Positions 1 to 5,065 of a stretch of DNA of 5,131 bases are shown here, piece after piece. Both the position numbers and the translations under genes were made by a program. This DNA comes from JAFGHJ01 sp964631335 (GTDB taxonomy: Bacteria > Hydrothermota > UBA3072). How positions within the stretch are numbered: the first letter of the stretch is position 1; each line of letters begins with the position of its first letter. A model generated the notes under the pieces. It saw only the letters and a list, made by a program, of their open reading frames with translations. It was not told the origin of the DNA and ran no database searches. The stretch covers positions 1 to 5,131 of the forward strand of contig CAZVXD010000127.1 in assembly GCA_964631335.1 (NCBI GenBank), in the 5' to 3' direction.

Positions 1-1
1 G

Positions 2-742
2 TCATATTTTTTTTACTAATCTGCGAATTCCAAGTTTCCAAACAAGCCAGAAAGCCTCCCAGACAATTTTCTTCGACATTTTTGAGTCACCACTTTGACG
101 TTCTGTAAATACTATAGGTATTTCTTTTATTTTAAATCCCTTCCAATAGGTATAAAAATGAATTTCTATCTGGAAACCGTATCCTTCGGCATCGATCTTG
201 TTAAAATCGATATTTTCTAGTACGTCTCTTCTTATAACTTTAAATCCGCTAGTTAAGTCGGAGAGAGGCACTCCGGTGATTTTTTTTGCGAAAATATTCG
301 CGAAGTAACTTAAGAAAAGCCTTGACATCGGCCAGTTTATAACATTTACTCCATTTTTGTAGCGTGAACCGAGTACAAGACCTGCATTATCTTCCACAAT
401 AGTTTTACGTAGTTTAACTAAGGTCGATGGATCATGTGAAAAATCCGCGTCCATTTCAAAGACAAATTTGTATTTTCTATCTAGTGCCCAGCGAAAGCCT
501 TCGATGTAAGCACTGCCCAAACCCATCTTTTTTTCTCTTTCAATAAGATGAATTCTTCCGCTTTTTTTATTAGATTTATTTTGCTCAAGTTTCCTTACCG
601 TATTTGCCGTGCCGTCGGGAGAATTATCATCCACAATTAAAATGTCAAATTCATCTCCTTTACTTAAAACTTCTTCGATGATTGCTTTAATGTTATTTTT
701 TTCATTATATGTGGGTATAATTACCAAAGAATCTGATTTCAA
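2..742 (-). CDS. Polyprenol (dolichyl)-phosphate mannose synthase-like GT2 glycosyltransferase
   Basis: Likely transfers a sugar, probably mannose from GDP-mannose, to a polyprenyl phosphate at the cytoplasmic face of the inner membrane, giving a lipid-linked donor for surface glycans. The 246-aa protein shows the GT-A fold signatures of this family in order: PTYNEKNNI (10-18), VDDNSPDGT (37-45), the metal-binding DAD at 98-100 followed by FSHDP, GSRYKNG (125-131), SDLTSGFK (161-168), GYGFQIE (187-193) and FTERQSGDSKM (212-222). It ends soon after this domain and lacks the extra C-terminal membrane helices of some homologues, as in short soluble DPM1-type enzymes. The start is TTG at 742, with AGAGGT (753-748) five bases upstream; the next Met (residue 73) would delete the active-site half. 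It lies 9 nt after the DUF2905 gene, whose stop codon forms part of the SD. Family is secure; sugar specificity is inferred. Confidence 0.88.
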   Translation of the reverse strand: MKSDSLVIIPTYNEKNNIKAIIEEVLSKGDEFDILIVDDNSPDGTANTVRKLEQNKSNKKSGRIHLIEREKKMGLGSAYIEGFRWALDRKYKFVFEMDADFSHDPSTLVKLRKTIVEDNAGLVLGSRYKNGVNVINWPMSRLFLSYFANIFAKKITGVPLSDLTSGFKVIRRDVLENIDFNKIDAEGYGFQIEIHFYTYWKGFKIKEIPIVFTERQSGDSKMSKKIVWEAFWLVWKLGIRRLVKKI

Positions 743-751
743 GTATTACCT

Positions 752-967
752 CTATTTCTTATCGAAAATTAGGTTTAGAACCAATGTTAAGATTATCGAA
801 GCTATCAGGCAAAAACCAACAGGAAAGTAAAAACCAAAATTTTTCCTCTCTATTATTATATTTCCCGGTAGTCGGGAAAGCAAAGGGATTTTTGCAAACA
901 AAATCATTAATATACCGATAACAATAAGAATGAAACCGGTTATCAATAAAGGTGTTTCGATTTTCAT
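752..967 (-). CDS. DUF2905 family small membrane protein
   Basis: A 71-aa protein with two hydrophobic helices (about residues 7-24 and 49-68) flanking a polar loop that carries the DUF2905 signature: LLSRLPGNIIIERKNF (29-44) followed by GFYFP. Length and layout match the family. Its function is unknown; it should be an inner-membrane protein. ATG at 967 is the only usable start, because an in-frame TAA lies at 976-974. No Shine-Dalgarno sequence precedes it, and a strong sigma70-type promoter ends only 5 nt upstream, so the mRNA may be leaderless. It is the first gene of an operon with the GT2 mannose-phosphate synthase-like gene 9 nt downstream. The pairing suggests, without proving, an envelope-related role. 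Confidence 0.88.
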   Translation of the reverse strand: MKIETPLLITGFILIVIGILMILFAKIPLLSRLPGNIIIERKNFGFYFPVGFCLIASIILTLVLNLIFDKK

Positions 968-972
968 AATAG

Positions 973-1000
973 ATTATATAATTCAAGACGAAGTTGTCAA
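973..1000 (-). promoter_or_regulatory. Promoter of the DUF2905-GT2 operon
   Basis: On the minus strand, TTGACA (1000-995) and TATAAT (978-973) are both perfect consensus boxes, separated by 16 bp. Only five bases (972-968) separate the -10 box from the ATG at 967, so transcription should begin at or within about one base of the start codon. The -10 box lies within the 10-bp palindrome ATTATATAAT (973-982), which may simply reflect its AT content. Confidence 0.78.
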
Positions 1001-1030
1001 TGGTAATGTTCCGCACCACCCCACCCAATT

Positions 1031-1200
1031 TTTGCCACGGAGAACACAGCGCGGTAAAACCGCTAAAGAATAGTAAACCACAAAGCCCACAAAGGACACA
1101 AAGGGACATTCCAGTATTTAATTGTAAATTGAAAATTGCAAGTTGTAAATTTTAAATTTAAAACAAACAGGAACAACAAATAACACGAATTACACGAATT
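1031..1200. repeat. Intergenic repeat debris with 9-bp periodicity
   Basis: This non-coding stretch carries several repeat signatures. A CCACGGAGAACACAG-like segment (about 1034-1049) is followed by a small perfect hairpin, GCGGT (1051-1055) with ACCGC (1059-1063). CACAAAG then occurs three times at exact 9-bp spacing (1079-1085, 1088-1094, 1097-1103). Next comes an AT-rich block with repeated AATTGTAAATTG-like words (1115-1165), including the 14-bp palindrome TTTTAAATTTAAAA (1150-1163). Last are two perfect tandem copies of ACACGAATT (1183-1191, 1192-1200). I recall similar words as dispersed intergenic repeats in many environmental bacterial genomes, but cannot confirm copy number here. No gene is supported. 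Confidence 0.6.
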
Positions 1201-1258
1201 GTTTTACCATTCGATTTAATTTAGAGTAAGAAAGGCTTCTATTTTTGAAATAAACGTA

Positions 1259-1345
1259 GAGTTGGGATTTGTTCCCCCAACTCAATATGGCGGGGGATGA
1301 ACCCATTCGCTGCAGCGTATTCTTATAGCTTTTGGGTTTACCCCC
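1259..1345. other. GC-rich element with two hairpins, upstream of gdhA
   Basis: This element stands out from its AT-rich surroundings. Hairpin 1 pairs GAGTTGGG (1259-1266) with CCCAACTC (1276-1283), an 8-bp perfect stem with a 9-nt loop. Hairpin 2 pairs 1292-1304 with 1334-1345: five G-C pairs, one bulged A (1297), then seven more pairs including one G-T. Its apical region contains the 10-bp palindrome CGCTGCAGCG (1308-1317). It lies upstream of the recognised gdhA promoter, so it is not part of that mRNA leader unless a more distal promoter exists. It could be a dispersed palindromic repeat or a small structured RNA; no family is recognised. Strand is undetermined. Confidence 0.5.
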
Positions 1346-1413
1346 AAGATTATAAAAAAAATTAAAAGCTTTCTGTTCCGGTGACTATTCTTCGATATTC
1401 GGTAAAAATTGAA

Positions 1414-1440
1414 TAATAATTCATAAAGGATGAATTATTA
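1414..1440. promoter_or_regulatory. 27-bp perfect dyad, candidate regulator site for gdhA
   Basis: TAATAATTCAT (1414-1424) and its exact reverse complement ATGAATTATTA (1430-1440) flank a 5-bp centre. The dyad ends three bases before the -35 box of the gdhA promoter. Its centre (1427) lies about 51 bp upstream of the predicted transcription start, a position typical of activator sites, although repression is also possible. It lacks GC pairs and a following T-run, so it does not look like a terminator. Confidence 0.6.
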
Positions 1441-1443
1441 CCC

Positions 1444-1498
1444 TTGACAATACTTTTGATTTATATATATTCAATTCTAATTATAGAACTATTATAAT
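1444..1498 (+). promoter_or_regulatory. Promoter region of gdhA
   Basis: TTGACA (1444-1449) is a perfect -35 box. TATATT (1466-1471) lies 16 bp downstream and predicts a transcription start near 1478 and a leader of about 60 nt. A second perfect TATAAT (1493-1498) has only a poor -35 (TTCAAT, 1470-1475, 17-bp spacer) and may be a secondary start. Between them, TTCTA (1475-1479) and TAGAA (1484-1488) form a short 5-bp-arm dyad. Confidence 0.68.
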
Positions 1499-1523
1499 GG
1501 GGAGTAGGTAATAATTTAAATTT

Positions 1524-1530
1524 GAGGAGG
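1524..1530 (+). promoter_or_regulatory. Strong Shine-Dalgarno of gdhA
   Basis: GAGGAGG lies eight bases before the ATG at 1539. It is by far the strongest ribosome-binding site in the window and fixes the gdhA start. Confidence 0.9.
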
Positions 1531-1538
1531 TTAGTTTA

Positions 1539-2783
1539 ATGGAAGAGTTAAATCCTTTTAAAATTGCTCAAGCTCAATTGGATGAAGCTGCCGAACTGCT
1601 TGATCTCGATTCTGGTACACACGAGATGTTAAGGTGGCCTATGCGTGAATTACATATAACTATACCGGTTAAGATGGATGACGGCACAACTAAAGTTTTT
1701 CAGGGGTTCAGGGTGCATTACAATGATTCTCGGGGTCCTACAAAGGGTGGAATAAGATGGCATCCGGAAGAAACAATAGACACCGTAAGGGCTCTTGCAG
1801 CCTGGATGACATGGAAGACTTCAGTAGTGGACATACCTTACGGTGGAGCAAAAGGCGGTATTATTTGTAACCCAAAAGAAATGTCTGAAGGCGAAAAGGA
1901 ACGACTTGCCCGGGGGTATGTAAGAGCGCTCGGTAGATTTATGGGTCCTAAGAGAGATATCCCCGCTCCGGATGTTTACACAACACCTCAGATTATGGCA
2001 TGGATGATGGATGAGTATTCTAAGATGACAGGTTATAATACTTTTGGGGTTATAACCGGAAAACCTTTGAATGTAGGAGGTTCGCTGGGTAGGGGAGACG
2101 CGACAGCTAAGGGTGGTATGTATGTTTTAAGGGAAGCCGCTTATATAAATGATATAGATCTTTCTAAAGCTACAGTTGCTATTCAGGGATATGGGAATGC
2201 GGGGCAATTTGCTCATTCTCTGATCGAGGAGATGTTTGGTTCTAAAGTAATAGCTATATCCGATTCAAAAGGAGGCATACTTAATAAGAACGGCTTAAAG
2301 GCAAAAAAATCAATAAATACTAAATTGAAAAAAGGCACTGTTATTAAATTAGATGGTGATAAAATAAGCAATGAAGAATTACTTGAGCTCGATGTAGATG
2401 TGCTAATCCCGGCAGCATTGGAAAATGTTATTACCGAAAAAAATGCAAGTAAGATTAAAGCTAAGATAAGCGTAGAGCTCGCAAATGGACCCACTACACC
2501 GGAAGCTGACCATATTCTTCATGATAATGGGTGCTATGTGCTTCCGGATTTTCTGGCTAATGCCGGCGGGGTTACTGTTTCTTACTTCGAATGGGTTCAA
2601 AATGAAGCCGGTTATTACTGGCCTCTGGAAAGAGTATACAAGGAGCTCGATGAACATATGACTAAAGCTTTCCACTCTGTTCATGACATGAGGGCGGAGA
2701 AAAAGGTACACAACCGGGTTGCCGCCTATATGGTTGCGGTGAAAAGAGTTGTTGACGCGATGAAGATAAGGGGCTGGGTATAA
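1539..2783 (+). CDS. gdhA: Glutamate dehydrogenase (Glu/Leu/Phe/Val dehydrogenase family)
   Basis: Catalyses reversible oxidative deamination of L-glutamate to 2-oxoglutarate and ammonia in the cytoplasm, linking amino-acid catabolism with ammonia assimilation. The 414-aa length fits the compact hexameric bacterial/archaeal type. The N-terminal domain has GPTKGGIRWHP (66-76), the TWKTS lysine (93), the catalytic-lysine motif GGAKGGI (102-108, Lys105) and PAPDV with the catalytic aspartate (Asp145). The Rossmann domain has GYGNAG (217-222) and SDSKGG (241-246); an acidic residue at this beta2 position (Asp242) usually favours NAD, so NAD use is inferred. ANGPTTPEAD (315-324) and LPDFLANAGGVTVSYFEW (335-352) complete the active site. 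The gene is monocistronic: its own promoter and dyad lie upstream, and a terminator lies 18 nt downstream. The stop is followed directly by two more in-frame stops (TAA TAG TAG, 2781-2789). Confidence 0.97.
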   Translation: MEELNPFKIAQAQLDEAAELLDLDSGTHEMLRWPMRELHITIPVKMDDGTTKVFQGFRVHYNDSRGPTKGGIRWHPEETIDTVRALAAWMTWKTSVVDIPYGGAKGGIICNPKEMSEGEKERLARGYVRALGRFMGPKRDIPAPDVYTTPQIMAWMMDEYSKMTGYNTFGVITGKPLNVGGSLGRGDATAKGGMYVLREAAYINDIDLSKATVAIQGYGNAGQFAHSLIEEMFGSKVIAISDSKGGILNKNGLKAKKSINTKLKKGTVIKLDGDKISNEELLELDVDVLIPAALENVITEKNASKIKAKISVELANGPTTPEADHILHDNGCYVLPDFLANAGGVTVSYFEWVQNEAGYYWPLERVYKELDEHMTKAFHSVHDMRAEKKVHNRVAAYMVAVKRVVDAMKIRGWV

Positions 2784-2801
2784 TAGTAGCTTTCTAATTT
2801 T

Positions 2802-2833
2802 AAAAAGGGCTAACTTAATGTTAGCCCTTTTTT
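2802..2833 (+). terminator. Intrinsic terminator of gdhA
   Basis: A 13-bp perfect stem, AAAAAGGGCTAAC (2802-2814) with GTTAGCCCTTTTT (2820-2832), encloses the 5-nt loop TTAAT. The GC core is followed by a run of six T (2828-2833). The A-run on the left arm means it could also work on the opposite strand, but no gene reads into it from that side here. Confidence 0.93.
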
Positions 2834-2889
2834 GCGGTAATAAACAATGTCAGCATTTTGATTTAAAGCAGGGATTTAATTGCAGTGGT

Positions 2890-3050
2890 AAATTAAAAAT
2901 CAAAATGTAAATAGCAAAATGGAAAACAAGAATACAAAAACAAAAGTTTATAATAGGGATATAAATGTTAGTAAAGTTTTTATTTGTTCTTTTGTTTATT
3001 TTTGAAATTTGATTTGTAATTTTCCATTTTAATATTTAATTTTTGAATTT
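2890..3050. repeat. AT-rich imperfect inverted repeat, copy 1
   Basis: This fills most of the 2834-3137 gene-free gap. The left half is built from words such as AATCAAAATG and AAAATGGAAAA (2916-2926); the right half contains their reverse complements, including an exact TTTTCCATTTT (3020-3030). The right arm also holds TTTGTTTATTTTTGAA (2991-3006), a 16-mer found identically in the second copy at 4609-4624. No open reading frame or terminal transposase signal is present. It resembles the palindromic, low-complexity intergenic elements scattered through some AT-rich bacterial genomes. Confidence 0.6.
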
Positions 3051-3103
3051 AGCGCTCTTACTCCTGTAGGCTTTTTATTTCTAATATTGCAGATAGTTCG
3101 GTC

Positions 3104-3131
3104 TTGACAAAAGTGAAGTATCTTCTATACT
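3104..3131 (+). promoter_or_regulatory. Promoter of the Wzi-like gene
   Basis: TTGACA (3104-3109), a 16-bp spacer and TATACT (3126-3131) form a near-consensus sigma70-type promoter. Six bases separate the -10 from the ATG at 3138, which places +1 on the A of the start codon. Confidence 0.77.
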
Positions 3132-3133
3132 TC
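3115..3133. promoter_or_regulatory. 19-bp dyad over the -10 box, candidate operator
   Basis: GAAGTAT (3115-3121) and its exact reverse complement ATACTTC (3127-3133) flank a 5-bp centre. The right arm covers most of the -10 box, so a bound protein would block RNA polymerase. This favours a repressor site. The regulator is not in the window. Confidence 0.5.
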
Positions 3134-3137
3134 GTGT

Positions 3138-4451
3138 ATGATTTTATTGCTTTTAGGTTATCTTTCAGTATTATTGCCGGAACCTTCCTTAAGGAATGAA
3201 AAGTTTATAGATAGTGGGGAAATTTCGCTCCCCTACGGAATTTCACCTTTATTCGAAGATACAAATAAAATAAATATATCTGTTTATTCTGTTGCAGATA
3301 CAATTAACTATGTTCATTTCTGCCCTACATTCAAATACAGATCGGGTAAGTGGGGAGGAGAAGTTGCTCCTTACGGTCGTTGGGGAGGCGATAACTTCTA
3401 TCCCAGCAGGGAAAAATTCGGCATTTATTCTGATTTTATAAGAGGTTCTATGTATTATAAGAATGATAACATTTTATTTTCTCTGGGTAAAGATATATTT
3501 TCTATCGGACCCGCTTTTGAAAATAACCCTCTACTTTCTCCTAATATTCCGCTTAATTACCTGAATTTTAATTTTAAAAGTTCCGGATTTTCTTTTACTC
3601 ATCTGATTTCACGTTTGAGCGATTACGAAGGAGTTGAATATGCCTGGGATGATACAACTGCCGGTTATTTAACAAATGTCAATAGATATCTTGGAATGCA
3701 TCGTTTGGAATTTAAATTGTGTGATTGGTTCGCTTTTTCATTTTCCGAGGTAATGTTAATAGGGGGAGAATCCCTGGGATTCCCATTTGAATTGCTGGTC
3801 CCTTTTACAATCTATTTTGTCGAACAACATAACAAAGCGCAGAACACCAATATTTTTTGGAATTTTGACCTGGTTGCAACCCGGAATAATTTTCTTTTCT
3901 ACTTCGACTTTTTTATGGACGATTTTCAGTACGAGGAGGATCCCTGGAAGGAGCCAAATCATATAGGGCTCTATTCCGGTATTCAAGGTGAAAATTTTCC
4001 GTGGGACGATTCGGAAATCTTTATTTCGTACAATCTTATGACCAGATGGGCTTACGATAATATCTTAGTCTGGCAGAGATATTTAGAAAGAGGAATGCCC
4101 CTTGGTTCGATGTTTGGGTGCGATTATGATAAATTTGTTCTTAAATATTTGCATTTACTCGGAGATTTTAAATTAGGAGGCATGACTTCCTTCACAAGAA
4201 GAGGAGAAGGCAGGATATCTACTCCATGGCCAGTTAATACAAGAGAAGAAGCCTCCCCTGATAATGAATTTACAGGCGCGAATTTTTTATACGGAACAGT
4301 TGAAAGAAGATTAACTTTAGCCGCGATTTTAAAATACAAGACCTTTTTAGAACTAACGGCCGGATTGTCCCATTTCGCGAACTACAAAAACGAAGAAGGA
4401 ACAACCAGGATTTTACCCGCTATCGAGTTAAAGTTGAAATACAGCCTATAA
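3138..4451 (+). CDS. Wzi-like capsule-assembly family outer-membrane beta-barrel protein
   Basis: A 437-aa protein rich in aromatic residues and alternating hydrophobic strands. It resembles the Wzi-type capsule-assembly family: FSLGKDIFSIGPAFENNPLLSP (114-135), a RYLGMHRLEFKLCDWFAFSFSEV segment (183-205), VEQHN (228-232) and MDDFQ (260-264) occur in the family's order. The end, AIELKLKYSL (428-437), alternates like an outer-membrane insertion signal but closes with Leu rather than the usual Phe. The N-terminus is a short hydrophobic stretch (2-13) with no Lys or Arg, an unusual export signal. An in-frame TGA at 3114-3116 with no other standard start after it makes ATG 3138 the first possible start; no SD precedes it. 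The family role is anchoring surface polysaccharide; that function is inferred here, since no capsule genes adjoin. It could also be a porin-like barrel. Confidence 0.72.
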   Translation: MILLLLGYLSVLLPEPSLRNEKFIDSGEISLPYGISPLFEDTNKINISVYSVADTINYVHFCPTFKYRSGKWGGEVAPYGRWGGDNFYPSREKFGIYSDFIRGSMYYKNDNILFSLGKDIFSIGPAFENNPLLSPNIPLNYLNFNFKSSGFSFTHLISRLSDYEGVEYAWDDTTAGYLTNVNRYLGMHRLEFKLCDWFAFSFSEVMLIGGESLGFPFELLVPFTIYFVEQHNKAQNTNIFWNFDLVATRNNFLFYFDFFMDDFQYEEDPWKEPNHIGLYSGIQGENFPWDDSEIFISYNLMTRWAYDNILVWQRYLERGMPLGSMFGCDYDKFVLKYLHLLGDFKLGGMTSFTRRGEGRISTPWPVNTREEASPDNEFTGANFLYGTVERRLTLAAILKYKTFLELTAGLSHFANYKNEEGTTRILPAIELKLKYSL

Positions 4452-4530
4452 ATTACAAGTTATTGCTGTAGAATATATTAGTGCTGTTAGTTAAAGTTTT
4501 GTGTTGTGTGGTTTTTGATGGTCCGTATTA

Positions 4531-4670
4531 ATTGAAATATCAAAATTTGAAAATCAAAATGTCAAATTAAAATGTAAAAATGTTTTCCTTTTCTATGGGA
4601 GAGTGTTTTTTGTTTATTTTTGAACTTTAATTTGCATTTTTGCTCTTTGATATTTGATTTTTGCGTTTTG
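4531..4670. repeat. AT-rich imperfect inverted repeat, copy 2
   Basis: It lies between the convergent Wzi-like and Mth938-domain genes and ends directly against the stop codon of the latter (4671-4673). Matching inverted segments include ATATCAAA (4537-4544) with TTTGATAT (4646-4653), and CAAATTAAA (4563-4571) with TTTAATTTG (4626-4634). It shares the exact 16-mer TTTGTTTATTTTTGAA (4609-4624) and the general word composition with copy 1. When transcribed it could form a long weak hairpin and serve as a 3' end for either convergent gene; no classical GC-stem terminator is visible in this gap. Confidence 0.6.
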
Positions 4671-5015
4671 TTAACAGGTTAAGTGTAGGCAGGCGATTAC
4701 ATCTTCGTCTTTGTGGATTTTTTCGTTATAAATTTTAATTGCTTTTCCTGTTTTTGCCACAATAGGTTCGATGTTTTTTTTCTCTAATTCTTGTAAAGTT
4801 TTCCCGGGTACTTTCATCGCTCCATCAGCGCCAGTTCCTATTACTATTGAAGAAGGTTTTTCTTCTATGGCTTTCTGCAAATCTTTTATAGATAAATTAT
4901 GACCTTCTTCTCTCCACCAGGGAGAAAATACTTTGTCCTTAAAAATAATTACATCTTTGTCGTATTCTTTTCCGTTTATTGTTATTGAACCGAAACTATA
5001 TTTTTCAATTTCCAT
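4671..5015 (-). CDS. Mth938-like (DUF498) domain protein
   Basis: A 114-aa single-domain protein of the Mth938/DUF498 family, whose biochemical role is not firmly established. Diagnostic features in order are IEKYSFGSITINGKEY (3-18), a VIIF strand (22-25), WWREEGH (33-39), the conserved glycine-rich IGTGADGAMKVP (59-70), a mixed alpha/beta segment with ELEKKNIEPIVAKTG (76-90), and the C-terminal HLTC (111-114) typical of short homologues. It is full length, with no signal peptide or membrane helix, so cytoplasmic. ATG 5015 is supported by AAAGGA (5030-5025) nine bases upstream and by a promoter just beyond. It is convergent with the Wzi-like gene, and no functional partner is visible. Confidence 0.92.
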   Translation of the reverse strand: MEIEKYSFGSITINGKEYDKDVIIFKDKVFSPWWREEGHNLSIKDLQKAIEEKPSSIVIGTGADGAMKVPGKTLQELEKKNIEPIVAKTGKAIKIYNEKIHKDEDVIACLHLTC

Positions 5016-5020
5016 ATTTT

Positions 5021-5041
5021 TATATCCTTTTTATGGATATA
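5021..5041. promoter_or_regulatory. 21-bp dyad overlapping promoter and SD
   Basis: TATATCC (5021-5027) and GGATATA (5035-5041) are exact inverted copies around a 7-bp centre. One arm overlaps the -10 box and the other contains the core of the SD. Because transcription probably starts inside the dyad, a protein-binding operator is likelier than an RNA hairpin, although an earlier start would let it sequester the SD. Confidence 0.42.
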
Positions 5042-5065
5042 TATGCGTTGTGTATTTTTTTGCAA
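5038..5065 (-). promoter_or_regulatory. Promoter of the Mth938-domain gene
   Basis: On the minus strand, TTGCAA (5065-5060), a 16-bp spacer and TATATA (5043-5038) give a plausible sigma70-type promoter. Transcription would start near 5031, leaving a leader of about 16 nt that still includes the AAAGGA SD. The -35 is weaker than those of the other promoters in the window. Confidence 0.58.

Noticed and set aside
759..1109. Minus-strand 116-codon open frame starting MSLCVLCGLCGLLFF
   Set aside because: It overlaps the well-supported DUF2905 gene in another frame, and its N-terminus is simply a translation of the CACAAAG repeat array.
1079..1200. CRISPR array
   Set aside because: Repeat units are only 7-9 bp with no unique spacers of normal length, and no cas genes are present.
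1259..1538. Riboswitch controlling gdhA
   Set aside because: The structured element lies upstream of the recognised promoter, and the predicted leader (about 1478-1538) is AT-rich with no strong fold.
2213..2711. Two minus-strand open frames inside glutamate dehydrogenase
   Set aside because: They are antisense to a complete, highly conserved gene and show no family motif or ribosome-binding site.
2781..2789. Three tandem in-frame stop codons after gdhA as a recoding signal
   Set aside because: The gdhA protein is full length at the first stop, and the short extension runs only into the terminator; it is probably chance or a backup stop.
2890..3050. Insertion sequence
   Set aside because: No transposase reading frame and no clear target duplication; it is better described as a palindromic repeat.
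3756..4339. Minus-strand open frames inside the Wzi-like gene
   Set aside because: They are short and antisense to a longer gene that has a promoter and family resemblance; no domain is recognisable.
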